DNA of 16,018 bases from Thermoleophilia bacterium (GCA_020438525.1 JAGQUL010000236.1:1-16018), one strand, 5' to 3'. Numbered from the stretch's first letter, positions 7,247 to 14,196 are shown. The notes: generated from the letters alone by a model not told the origin. Numbers and translations: made by a program.

Positions 7247-7288
7247 GTACTGCTGCCGGCGATCCGATCACGATGCCGGCAGCAGTAC
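7247..7288. repeat. Perfect 14-bp inverted repeat in a divergent promoter region
   Basis: GTACTGCTGCCGGC (7247-7260) and GCCGGCAGCAGTAC (7275-7288) are exact reverse complements separated by 14 bases. No T-run follows. The spacer 7148-7408 separates the divergent L,D-transpeptidase gene and a membrane-protein gene, so an operator is more likely than a terminator. The rest of the spacer shows no gene. Confidence 0.6.
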
Positions 7289-7408
7289 CGATGAAGGTAT
7301 GCATCGCCACATTCCCGATGCCGAGCTGGTGGACCGGAGAGGGGCGCTTGATCCGGAACGGCGCGGGCATCGGCGGGCGACGACCGACCGCGTAGGATCG
7401 TCGGAACG

Positions 7409-8518
7409 ATGGACTACTTCTCCGATCCGCTCTTCGTGACCGTGTTCACGGTCGTGCTGCTGTCGAGGTTCCTGCTGCCGCTCACGATCATCCGGTGGCC
7501 GCTGCCCGGGGTGGTGGCGTGCCTGGTGCTCGACGCCGCCGACCAGACGATCTTCCAGTCGTTCGGGTACGACCCGCCCTTCTACCAGGGCTACGACAAG
7601 GCGATGGACGTGTTCTACCTGGGCATGGCCTACATCGCGACGCTGCGCAACTGGTCCAGCCTGTCGGCCTTCGCGGTGTCGCGCCTGCTCTTCTTCTACC
7701 GCCAGGTGGGAGTCGTGGCGTTCGAGCTGAGCGGCGTGCGAGCGCTGCTGCTCGTGTTCCCGAACACCTTCGAGTACTTCTTCATCGCCTACGAGGCCGT
7801 GCGCGCCCGTTGGACTCCCACGCGCCTGTTGCTGCGCGGCTGGATCGTGGTGGCCGCCGCGATCTGGGTCTTCGTGAAACTGCCGCAGGAGTACTGGATC
7901 CACATCGCACAGCTCGATTTCACCGACACGCTCCAGGACTACGCGTGGTTCGGCCCGCTCGTGTTCGGCGGGCTCGCAGTGATCCTGGTGCTCGCGCGGG
8001 TGTTCGTGTGGCCGCGCCTGCCCGGCGCCGACCACCCGTGGCAGCTCACTGCGCCACCGCTGCCCGCAGAGCTGGACACTGCCGCCAAGCGTGGCGTATG
8101 GACCGCCCGCCACGCACGAGTGTGGTCGCAGGCGACGCTCGAGAAGTCGGCGCTCGTCGGGCTGCTGCTCGTGATCTTCGCGTCGATCCTTTCCGACATG
8201 GACATCGCCACGTGGCGGATCCTGGCCTGGACCGCGACCTTCGTTGCGCTCAACGTTGTGGGTGAGCTCGCGCTGGCGCGTCGAGGATTCAGCAGCGAGG
8301 CGACGGTGCGTGCCTGGCTGGCACGCACCGCCGCGAACACGTTGGGCCTGCTGGCGATCGATCAGCTGATCTACGGCTCGCTCCCGCTGAGCCGCGCCGC
8401 CGCGTTCGCTGTGCTGTTCAGCACGCTCATCACTGCGTACGACCGGTACCGACCCGTCTACGAGCTGCGCCGACTCCAGGCAGCAGCCCTCAGTACGAGC
8501 GCTGCTGCGCGGCCGTGA
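7409..8518 (+). CDS. Multi-pass membrane protein of unknown function
   Basis: A 369-residue integral membrane protein I do not recognise. Hydrophobic segments lie near residues 7-28, 30-50, 66-84, 108-128, 142-160, 184-205, 250-270, 272-292 and 310-350. A hydrophilic loop near 205-245 is Trp/Arg/Pro-rich (WPRLPGADHPW). Aromatic and acidic motifs before segment 3 (FGYDPPFYQGYDKAMD) and around 165-180 (LPQEYWIHIAQLDFTD) could be functional loops. Third positions are strongly G/C, so the frame is real. A GGAT/GGAA stretch precedes the ATG but no ideal Shine-Dalgarno. The gene diverges from the L,D-transpeptidase and overlaps the next, convergent gene by 29 bases. Confidence 0.75.
   Translation: MDYFSDPLFVTVFTVVLLSRFLLPLTIIRWPLPGVVACLVLDAADQTIFQSFGYDPPFYQGYDKAMDVFYLGMAYIATLRNWSSLSAFAVSRLLFFYRQVGVVAFELSGVRALLLVFPNTFEYFFIAYEAVRARWTPTRLLLRGWIVVAAAIWVFVKLPQEYWIHIAQLDFTDTLQDYAWFGPLVFGGLAVILVLARVFVWPRLPGADHPWQLTAPPLPAELDTAAKRGVWTARHARVWSQATLEKSALVGLLLVIFASILSDMDIATWRILAWTATFVALNVVGELALARRGFSSEATVRAWLARTAANTLGLLAIDQLIYGSLPLSRAAAFAVLFSTLITAYDRYRPVYELRRLQAAALSTSAAARP
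8480..8508. terminator. Inverted repeat at a convergent gene overlap
   Basis: GCAGCAGC (8480-8487) pairs with GCTGCTGC (8501-8508) across a 13-base loop. It lies at the tail-to-tail overlap of the two flanking genes and contains the minus-strand stop. There is no T-run, so it is at best a weak bidirectional terminator. Confidence 0.3.
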
Positions 8519-8915
8519 GACCGTAGATGATCACGAGGTTCACGATCCCGCCGAGGATCGCGGCGAACGGCGCGGCGAAGATCATCAGGAACCACAGCAC
8601 CGTCGCGATCGTTGCGAGCGTCACGCCCGTGTAGCGTGCCACCGCACTGCCGGTGAACGCGAACGCACCCGCCAGAAACTGCAGCGAACCCCACACCACG
8701 AACGTCCAGCCCCACGCATCGAGGTTGGAGAACAGCAGCTGGTTGACGAGGTAGTCGCTCTGGTTGAGCGCGAACAGGCCCTGGAAGAAGTTCAGCGATC
8801 CCGCGATGAGCAGCAGCACCGCCGAGCAGGCGAGCCACCCGGTATCGAGCACGCCGGCCTGCTCGGATCGAACGTCTCGGACGGGCGCAGAGCTGCCCTG
8901 CATCGAGCTGGACAT
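8490..8915 (-). CDS. Four-helix membrane protein, DUF7144-like
   Basis: A 141-residue small membrane protein. A Ser/Gln-rich cytoplasmic N-terminus (1-25) is followed by four hydrophobic helices (about 27-48, 65-85, 88-110, 113-135). The GSLNFFQGLFALNQSDYL block after helix 1 and the AWGWTFVVWGSLQFLAG segment are typical of the actinobacterial DUF7144 membrane family, whose function is unknown. The ATG at 8915 is chosen because GGGAGG (8923-8928 on this strand) lies seven bases upstream; the open frame continues to 8984 without such support. Its end overlaps the convergent membrane protein by 29 bases. It lies 135 bases downstream of the TerB-like gene and may share its transcript; that 135-base gap holds only the ribosome binding site. 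Confidence 0.78.
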   Translation of the reverse strand: MSSSMQGSSAPVRDVRSEQAGVLDTGWLACSAVLLLIAGSLNFFQGLFALNQSDYLVNQLLFSNLDAWGWTFVVWGSLQFLAGAFAFTGSAVARYTGVTLATIATVLWFLMIFAAPFAAILGGIVNLVIIYGLTAAQQRSY

Positions 8916-8922
8916 GGAAGAA

Positions 8923-8928
8923 CCTCCC
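8923..8928 (-). promoter_or_regulatory. Ribosome binding site deciding the DUF7144-like start
   Basis: GGGAGG on the minus strand, seven bases before the ATG at 8915. It is the best Shine-Dalgarno in this region and argues against the upstream ATG at 8984. Confidence 0.7.
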
Positions 8929-9050
8929 GGGGTGCGCGCCACCGCTGGTCGGTCGACGCTCTCGTCCGGAGTGTGGCCATGCACGGGTGCAGCAAACGCA
9001 GCGACGAGGCGGGAACGCGCAGGATCGACCGGAGTCGATCGGCTCGCGTG

Positions 9051-9530
9051 CTAGGCCGCTCGGCGGTGCGGCTGCGAACTACCGGCGAAGTCGTGCACGG
9101 AATGGTGCAGGTCGCCCCACGAGTCGAGCTCGTCGTCGGCCAGGTCGAAGACGTCGCGGACCAGGTCGATCAGGAACTCCTCGCGGTGGTCGAGCCGGTA
9201 GTCGGCGTGCGCCACGTGCTCGAGCTCCGCCACCACGCGCTCGCCGAGCGCGCCACGATCGGACCACTTCGACAGCTCCTCCAGAAGCTCGTCGAATTCC
9301 GGCGGCGCGTCGAGCATCTCCTCGGCCAGCTCCGACAGCCGCTCGTGCTCGCGGTCGTTCGAGCCCGCTGCTCGATCGATGAAGTCGGCGACCTGTTCGA
9401 GCTCGTCCTCGTGCAGCACCCCGTCGGCGAGCGCGAGCGACACGATCAGGCGCAGCTGCAGCTCGGCGAGGCGCTTGTTGGCGGCAGAGGGCGACGAGCC
9501 GCCCAACAGTCGGGTGAGGAAGGTGGCCAT
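9051..9530 (-). CDS. TerB-like helical protein
   Basis: A 159-residue soluble, all-helical, very acidic protein. LIVSLALADGVLHEDELEQV (about 28-47) matches the first acidic loop of the TerB/DjlA-type fold. A second related element, HADYRLDHREEFLIDLV (about 108-124), gives the two-repeat layout of the family. TerB domains are linked to tellurite resistance and envelope stress and can bind metal through these acidic loops; the exact role here is unknown. The frame is open well upstream into unrelated sequence, but ATG 9530 begins the natural MATFLTRLLGG N-terminus. No strong Shine-Dalgarno is seen. No other ter gene is nearby. Confidence 0.72.
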   Translation of the reverse strand: MATFLTRLLGGSSPSAANKRLAELQLRLIVSLALADGVLHEDELEQVADFIDRAAGSNDREHERLSELAEEMLDAPPEFDELLEELSKWSDRGALGERVVAELEHVAHADYRLDHREEFLIDLVRDVFDLADDELDSWGDLHHSVHDFAGSSQPHRRAA

Positions 9531-9569
9531 GCGGGCGTTGTCGGCACGAACCTGCCGAATCTGGAGGCC

Positions 9570-9601
9570 GTCGTGGCGACCTCCCCTCAAGTCGTGGCGA
9601 C
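9570..9601. repeat. 11-bp direct repeat, 21-base period, in a divergent spacer
   Basis: GTCGTGGCGAC occurs at 9570-9580 and 9591-9601. Each copy is itself a near dyad (GTCG-TGG-CGAC). Two helical turns separate the copies. They lie between the divergent starts of the TerB-like gene (9530) and the thioesterase gene (9640), a plausible site for a regulator. Confidence 0.4.
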
Positions 9602-9639
9602 GACGGACGACTCGGCGGCCACGCGGGTAGGGTGCCGCC

Positions 9640-10059
9640 ATGAGCGATTCACCCGCGCCAGCCGACCAGGCGGCCTTCCTTCGCGACCAGACCGTCCACG
9701 GACCGCTCGGCATTGAAGTAGTCGAGGCCGGCCCCGACCGCATGGTGCTGCAGCTCGACGTGGGCCCGCAGGTGCACCAGCCGTACGGCTTCCTGCACGG
9801 TGGCGTGAGCGCGCTGCTGAGCGAGTCGTGCGCATCGATGGGTGCATGGCTCGCCGCCGGCCCCGAGTACCAGGCGTTCGGCATCGAGGTGAACGCCAAC
9901 CACCTGCGCCCGGTCCGTGACGGTCGGATCACCGCCACCGCCACGCCGATCCGGCAGGGTCGGACGATCGCGGTGTGGGACACGAAGGTGGAGGACGACG
10001 ACGGGCGGCTCGTGTGCGTGTCGCGCTGCACCGTCGCGCTGCGCCCGATCGAGTCCTGA
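9640..10059 (+). CDS. PaaI-family hotdog acyl-CoA thioesterase, MenI/YdiI-like
   Basis: A 139-residue single hotdog-fold protein that hydrolyses aromatic or other acyl-CoA thioesters in the cytoplasm. The motif FLHGGVSALLSES carries the HGG helix start (H53-G55) and catalytic Glu62, the arrangement of 1,4-dihydroxy-2-naphthoyl-CoA hydrolases (MenI/YdiI) in menaquinone synthesis. GIEVNANHLRPVRDG (81-95) is the usual second block. No other men gene lies in the window, so the substrate assignment rests on family resemblance only. GTAGGG about seven bases before the ATG is the likely ribosome binding site. It diverges from the TerB-like gene and converges on the class V PLP enzyme gene. Confidence 0.88.
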   Translation: MSDSPAPADQAAFLRDQTVHGPLGIEVVEAGPDRMVLQLDVGPQVHQPYGFLHGGVSALLSESCASMGAWLAAGPEYQAFGIEVNANHLRPVRDGRITATATPIRQGRTIAVWDTKVEDDDGRLVCVSRCTVALRPIES

Positions 10060-10063
10060 CCCG

Positions 10064-10077
10064 GCGGCGATCGCCGC
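10064..10077. terminator. Palindromic hairpin between convergent genes
   Basis: GCGGC-GATC-GCCGC is a perfect palindrome with a potential GATC tetraloop, in the 31-base gap between the thioesterase and class V PLP enzyme genes. No T-run follows. It resembles the CGCCT-GATC-AGGCG element at 14183-14196, at the other simple convergent junction. Confidence 0.4.
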
Positions 10078-10090
10078 GCAGTCGCCGCAG

Positions 10091-11263
10091 CTAGCCGAGC
10101 GCCGCCGCGAGCGCGGCGACGAGCCGGTCGACCTCGTCCGGCGTGTTCCAGCAGCCGAAGCTCGCACGGATCCGATTCTCGCCGAGCGGACGGATCAACA
10201 CGCCGTCGTGGTACAGCGTCGCCGACACCTCGTTGGCATCGTGGTCGGGCGTGTCGAGCGTGAGCAGGTGCGCGTCGCCGTGGAGGCGGGCCGGATCGAT
10301 CCCCGCACCCTCCAGCCCGGCCCGTGCACGCGCGTTGAGCGCGCGGGCATGCGCGGCGGCACGTTCCACGCCCACCTCGTCGAGCAGCCACCGGACCGCC
10401 GCGGCGAAGCCGGCGAGCGGCACGAGCGACTCCTGGCTCTGCTCGAACCGGCGCCCGGTCGTGACCACGTCCGAATCGAGGATCGACTCGTGGTCGGTGA
10501 CCTGCATGTACGCACCGAACGTCGGCTGCCACGCTTCCGGGTCGCGCAGCAGCAGCGCCCCGGACCCGTTCGGGCCGCACGGCCACTTCTGGCCGCTGAT
10601 CGTGTAGGCGTCCCAGCCGTCGCTCGGGTCGATCGGCACGATCCCTGCCGACTGTGCGCCGTCGACCACCAGCCGAACATCGGCGGGCAGCGCCTCGCGC
10701 AGCGCACCGAGCGGCGCGAACCGCCCGGTCGCCCACGACACGTGGCTGATCGCGACCGCGCGCGTTCGCTCGGTCACGGCAGCGAGCACCGAATCCACGA
10801 ACCCGTCGGCATCCACCCACGGCGCCACGTCCACCTCGATCCCGACACGTGCGCGAAGGTTGCGCAGCGGAACGAGCAGGCCGGGATGCTCCTCGTCGGT
10901 GGTCACCACGTGATCGCCCGCCTGCAGGTCGAGCCCCCAGAGCGCGGTGTTCAGGCCCTCGTGCGTGGAGTGCATGAGCGCGACGTGCTCGACGGGCACG
11001 CCGCCGAGCTCGCTCGCCGCGCTGCGCGCGTCATCCTGCCGCTGCGTCAGCCGATCCCACAGGTCGATCGTCTGGCGCAGCTCCGCGTCGTAGGCCCGCT
11101 CCTCGCGGATCGCGTCGATCGCCGCCTGCGGCAGCGGTCCGAGCGTGCCCGCGTTCAGGTACGCTCGCGGATGGATCGCAGGGAGCTGCTCGCGGATCCG
11201 CGCCAGGTCGTCGTCGCCCAGCATCGACGCGCTGGTCGTGGCCGGTGAGTGGTGCGGGTTCAT
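10091..11263 (-). CDS. Class V aminotransferase-fold PLP enzyme
   Basis: A 390-residue fold-type I PLP enzyme of the class V group (cysteine desulfurase, isopenicillin N epimerase and EgtE-like enzymes). Schiff-base lysine K226 lies in TISGQKWPCGPNG, the PLP-ring aspartate D201 in VVDGAQSAG, and a cofactor-stacking block in SHVSWATGRF (H174). An EgtE-like C-S lyase role is possible, but no other ergothioneine gene is present, so I leave the reaction open. The ATG at 11263 has GGAGG five bases upstream and overlaps the stop of the GNAT gene (ATGA), so the two are translated together. The open frame continues upstream without meaning. Confidence 0.87.
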   Translation of the reverse strand: MNPHHSPATTSASMLGDDDLARIREQLPAIHPRAYLNAGTLGPLPQAAIDAIREERAYDAELRQTIDLWDRLTQRQDDARSAASELGGVPVEHVALMHSTHEGLNTALWGLDLQAGDHVVTTDEEHPGLLVPLRNLRARVGIEVDVAPWVDADGFVDSVLAAVTERTRAVAISHVSWATGRFAPLGALREALPADVRLVVDGAQSAGIVPIDPSDGWDAYTISGQKWPCGPNGSGALLLRDPEAWQPTFGAYMQVTDHESILDSDVVTTGRRFEQSQESLVPLAGFAAAVRWLLDEVGVERAAAHARALNARARAGLEGAGIDPARLHGDAHLLTLDTPDHDANEVSATLYHDGVLIRPLGENRIRASFGCWNTPDEVDRLVAALAAALG

Positions 11264-12090
11264 GGTACCTCCGATCCGAGCGACGTGAGGAACTCGTCGA
11301 CGACCTGGAAGCCGACGCGCTCGTACAGGCGCACCGCCGGCTCGTTGTCGGTGCCCACGCGCAGCACCACGTGTTCGCTCTCGGTCATCAGCCACGCGCA
11401 GAACGCCGTGAGCGCCCGCGTGGCACGTCCCTCGCCGCGCAGGTCGGGATCGACGTACAGGTCGCCGAACATCGACGCGTCGGCGGTCTTCGCGATCAGC
11501 TGTGCGGTGAACGCACAGTGGTCGTCCTCGACCCAGATCGCCACGCCCTGCATGCCCACCGCGCGCGTCACCGCCTGCGAGAGCTCGCCGTACAGGTGCG
11601 AATCCTCCGGGACCGGGATCCCGTACTCCTCGCTCAGCGCCGCCGCGCGCACGCGCAGCAGGATCGGCAGGTCCGCCTCGGTCGCGATCCGCAGCGGAAT
11701 CGCCTCGATCGGGTGGCGCAGCTGCCCGCGCGCAACGCCCATGAAGTGCTCGGGTCGCTCGCGGCGCGGCCCGCCCGGGATCCCGTCCACGAAGGTGCGG
11801 ACCTCGTCGGCGCGCCCGGCGATCACGAGCTTGCCCTCGAGATCGGGGACGTGCTCGCAGATCGCACGCAGCGCATCTGCGCTGCCGCCGACGCTCATCG
11901 CCAGGCCGTCGTCGATCGCGGCGGCCTTGACCACGCCCACGTCGTCGCACGCCAGCCACACGCGCGGCTCGTCGGGCTGGAGCATCGCGATCGACGCGAA
12001 GTCGGTCCACGCGAGGGGGCGCAGCGCAGCGAACGCGGCCAGCGCGGACGCGTCACGCGATTCGGCCACTCGAACGTCGAACGAGGTCAT
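11260..12090 (-). CDS. GNAT-family N-acetyltransferase with two GNAT-like halves
   Basis: A 276-residue acetyl-CoA-dependent acyltransferase. The C-terminal half (about 132-270) has motif A, LYVDPDLRGEGRATRAL (211-227), with the CoA-binding loop R218-GEGRA. Motif B is NEPAVRLYERVGF (249-261). The N-terminal half (1-125) has the layout of a degenerate GNAT domain without a CoA loop. The substrate is unknown. It is the first gene of a two-gene unit and overlaps the class V PLP enzyme start by four bases, suggesting a shared pathway. AGGAG lies just upstream of the ATG, inside a perfect 8-bp hairpin that also covers the start codon. Confidence 0.88.
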   Translation of the reverse strand: MTSFDVRVAESRDASALAAFAALRPLAWTDFASIAMLQPDEPRVWLACDDVGVVKAAAIDDGLAMSVGGSADALRAICEHVPDLEGKLVIAGRADEVRTFVDGIPGGPRRERPEHFMGVARGQLRHPIEAIPLRIATEADLPILLRVRAAALSEEYGIPVPEDSHLYGELSQAVTRAVGMQGVAIWVEDDHCAFTAQLIAKTADASMFGDLYVDPDLRGEGRATRALTAFCAWLMTESEHVVLRVGTDNEPAVRLYERVGFQVVDEFLTSLGSEVP

Positions 12091-12107
12091 GGGTAGCTCC
12101 TACCCAT
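12089..12107 (-). promoter_or_regulatory. Hairpin covering the GNAT ribosome binding site and start codon
   Basis: On the minus strand ATGGGTAG-GAG-CTACCCAT is a perfect 8-bp inverted repeat with a 3-base loop. It contains the AGGAG Shine-Dalgarno and ends inside the ATG. It could limit translation of the GNAT gene or act as a protein operator. Confidence 0.5.
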
Positions 12108-12208
12108 ACGCGCGCGTTCGGTGAACCGGGGTGCCGAGACGGGCGAATCAGGGTACGTATGCCGGGAACGAGGTGTTCCGGGTAGGCGTCGGGGGAGTTC
12201 GAGCGCGC

Positions 12209-13261
12209 GTGAAGTCGATACCGCTCTGGGTGAAGCTGCTGGGCGGCATCGGCGTGCTCGCGGCGATCTGCGTCGGGCTCGCGTTCGTGCCCACGGGCCA
12301 GGTCGCTTTCGCGCCGAACGCGCCGATCGACCTCGACGGCAAGATCACCGTCGGCGGCAACCCTGCCGAGCCGCTGCAGGGGCGGATGTACCTGGTCGGC
12401 GTGACCGAGCGGAAGGTCAACCTGCTCCAGCGGATGCTGCTCGACGTGAGCGATCCATCGGTCGACTTCGGCCCGGCACCTGCCAACACTCCCGCATCCG
12501 GGGGGCCCGCGGCGAGCGACGTGCGTGCGATGGACGAGGCCAAGCAGGTCGCGGCCGGCGTGGCGTTCGACATCGTGGGCCGGTCCACCGACTGGTCGGG
12601 AACCGGCGTGAAGGTGGAAGCGGTCGCGCCCGACGGGCCCGCGGGGCGGGTGCTGCGACCCGGCGACCTGATCGTGCGCGTGAACGGCACCAACGTGGAC
12701 TCGTCGGTCGACGCCAGCCGGATCATCAACCAGCTGCCACCAGGCAGCACCGTGCGACTCGGGATGCAGCGTGCCGGCGTGGCGGTGCAGTCGACGCTCA
12801 AGACCGTCGCGCCGCGCGAGGACGGCACCGGGCGCAGGTCGGAGATCGGCGTGGAGCTCTCGACGATCGGGCTGCGGGTGCGGCTGCCGGAGAACGTCGG
12901 GATCGACTCCGGGAACGTGGTCGGACCGAGCGCCGGGCTGGCGTTCGCGCTCTACCTGATCGATTCGATGAGCGACGACGACCTGCTGCGCGGGCGCTAC
13001 GTCGTGGCCACGGGCTCGGTGTCGCCCGACGGGCTCGTGCTGCCGGTCGGGCGCGTGAAGCAGAAGGCGGTGGCGACGCAGAACGCGAAGCGCGACCTGC
13101 TGCTCGTGCCGGTCGCCAATGCGAAGGAGGCTCGGGCGGCAGTCGCCGATGCGTGCAGCGGCAACGCGTGCGTGCAGGTGGTGCCCGTGCACAGCGTGAG
13201 CGAGGCGGTCGACCTGCTCAAGCTCGACGATGCGGCGCTCGCCGCGAAGGTCGGCGGCTGA
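12209..13261 (+). CDS. Membrane-anchored PDZ-Lon (S16) serine protease, YlbL-like
   Basis: A 350-residue protease of the YlbL type found in Gram-positive bacteria. An N-terminal membrane anchor (about 5-27) is followed by a beta-rich linker, a PDZ domain (about 118-190) and a Lon proteolytic domain (about 205-335). The catalytic dyad is Ser241 in GPSAGLAFAL and Lys284 in LPVGRVKQKA, 43 residues apart as in Lon (S679-K722 in E. coli). There is no AAA ATPase module. The start is uncertain: GTG 12209 has GGGGGAG 11 bases upstream and puts the anchor at the N-terminus; in-frame GTG 12131 and GTG 12173 lack support. A strong terminator follows at 13318-13342. Confidence 0.9.
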   Translation: MKSIPLWVKLLGGIGVLAAICVGLAFVPTGQVAFAPNAPIDLDGKITVGGNPAEPLQGRMYLVGVTERKVNLLQRMLLDVSDPSVDFGPAPANTPASGGPAASDVRAMDEAKQVAAGVAFDIVGRSTDWSGTGVKVEAVAPDGPAGRVLRPGDLIVRVNGTNVDSSVDASRIINQLPPGSTVRLGMQRAGVAVQSTLKTVAPREDGTGRRSEIGVELSTIGLRVRLPENVGIDSGNVVGPSAGLAFALYLIDSMSDDDLLRGRYVVATGSVSPDGLVLPVGRVKQKAVATQNAKRDLLLVPVANAKEARAAVADACSGNACVQVVPVHSVSEAVDLLKLDDAALAAKVGG

Positions 13262-13301
13262 CACGTCTCGTTACGTGGGGTGCGTCCGACCCACGTGTCA
13301 G
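13258..13301. repeat. Nested inverted repeats after the PDZ-Lon gene
   Basis: CTGACACGT (13258-13266) pairs with ACGTGTCAG (13293-13301). Inside, ACGTGGG (13273-13279) pairs with CCCACGT (13290-13296). The two pairings share bases and so compete. The outer arm includes the stop codon of the protease gene. It may be part of the transcription end or a regulator site. Confidence 0.45.
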
Positions 13302-13317
13302 TCTCCATACCAGATTC

Positions 13318-13342
13318 GCGTCGGAATTTCGACGCCTTTTTT
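13318..13342 (+). terminator. Rho-independent terminator of the PDZ-Lon gene
   Basis: GCGTCG-GAATTT-CGACGC forms a 6-bp hairpin (13318-13335) followed by C and six T residues. It lies 57 bases after the stop codon. This is one of the best intrinsic terminators in the window. Confidence 0.8.
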
Positions 13343-13366
13343 CGTGCGCATTTTCTCCGCTCTTTG

Positions 13367-13481
13367 CGGGAATTTCCCTGTGCGAAGGGGTTTTCCCGGC
13401 AGCTGCGAGCTGATTTAGTACGGGTCGTGGTGAGTGCCGGGCACGGGCTCCCCGATACACATCAACTCGCGCCCGGCAGCT
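13367..13481 (+). ncRNA. Structured leader candidate with mutually exclusive hairpins
   Basis: CGGGAA-TTT-CCC (13367-13378) pairs with GGG-GTT-TTCCCG (13387-13398) to form a hairpin with a symmetric 3x3 internal loop. CCCGGCAGCT occurs twice (13395-13404 and 13472-13481), and a single TGCCGGG (13435-13441) between them can pair with either copy. The copies would compete as in an attenuator or riboswitch. It lies upstream of the Cys4 gene, in sequence that is AT-richer than its surroundings. It matches no riboswitch class I can recall. Confidence 0.35.
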
Positions 13482-13526
13482 TTGGGATTTTCTGTTCGTA
13501 CCTGATCTGTGGGTGGTGGTTTCGTC

Positions 13527-14189
13527 GTGTCTGCTGGACATGATGCGCGTAAGCGTGCCGTGATATGCCAGGACTGCTGGTTCTTCAAGGAGATGAGCTG
13601 TGCGCTCAAGAATCCTGAGAACGGCATGTGCGCCAACAAGCGTCCCGTCCAGGGCCGCCGCGCCCGCCAGGCACGCAACGACGGTCAGGCGGCATTGACG
13701 CCGCTCGCTGCCGGGCATGCACGCACGATCCGTGCGCCGCACGATCCGGAGCCCCAGGTGCCCGCTGCAGCGCAGGTCGCTGCGCGCACGCCGCAGTCTC
13801 AGCCGTTCACCGAGGACGCACCCGAGGCGACGTTCTCGCTCGCGCAGCTGCAGGTTCCCGACGGGCGCGGTGCCGACCCGACCGCGAGCATGCAGGCGCG
13901 TCCCGCGCAGGCTGCGCCACCGAGCTTCCGCGAGATCCGCGCGGGTCGAGCGTCCGGGCGACCGGTCGAGGTTCGCGTCGCGGCCGCGGCTGCAGCGTCG
14001 CGACCGGTCGTGGCCGAGGTCGTGGTGCCGGTCGCGGAGGTCGAGGGTGGCACGCTCCTGCAGGATGCCACCACGCATGCGCCGGCAGCGGCGCAGGCGG
14101 TGCTGCCCGGGATCGACCAGCTCGTCGAGCGCGTCCGCCAGCGCACCGCCGCGCGGCTCGGTCGTGCAGGAACCTTCAGCCCCGCCTGA
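13527..14189 (+). CDS. Unknown protein with an N-terminal Cys4 cluster and a long disordered tail
   Basis: A 220-residue protein I cannot assign. Near the N-terminus four cysteines are spaced C-x2-C-x7-C-x9-C (C14, C17, C25, C35, in ICQDCWFFKEMSC and NGMCANKRP), a likely zinc or Fe-S site. After residue 40 the sequence is Ala/Pro/Arg/Val-rich and probably disordered, with a short helical end (VLPGIDQLVERVRQRTAARL). The GTG at 13527 is preferred because a GGTGG stretch lies upstream; GTG 13509 is also in frame but unsupported. The gene follows a structured leader. Its TGA directly abuts the stop of the convergent aminotransferase gene inside a palindrome. Confidence 0.6.
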   Translation: MSAGHDARKRAVICQDCWFFKEMSCALKNPENGMCANKRPVQGRRARQARNDGQAALTPLAAGHARTIRAPHDPEPQVPAAAQVAARTPQSQPFTEDAPEATFSLAQLQVPDGRGADPTASMQARPAQAAPPSFREIRAGRASGRPVEVRVAAAAAASRPVVAEVVVPVAEVEGGTLLQDATTHAPAAAQAVLPGIDQLVERVRQRTAARLGRAGTFSPA

Positions 14190-14196
14190 TCAGGCG
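14183..14196. terminator. Palindrome containing both stop codons of a convergent pair
   Basis: CGCCTGATCAGGCG is a perfect 14-bp palindrome. Its centre holds the plus-strand TGA (14187-14189) and the minus-strand TGA (TCA at 14190-14192) with no gap. A 5-bp stem with a GATC loop could form on either transcript. Confidence 0.4.

Noticed and set aside
9531..10820. Very long minus-strand frame running upstream of the TerB-like gene
   Set aside because: It lies antisense to the thioesterase and in a shifted frame of the class V enzyme; only the portion below 9530 is a recognisable protein.
13367..13481. Known riboswitch such as the c-di-AMP (ydaO) or cobalamin class
   Set aside because: None of the conserved core sequences I remember for these classes is present; kept only as an unclassified leader.
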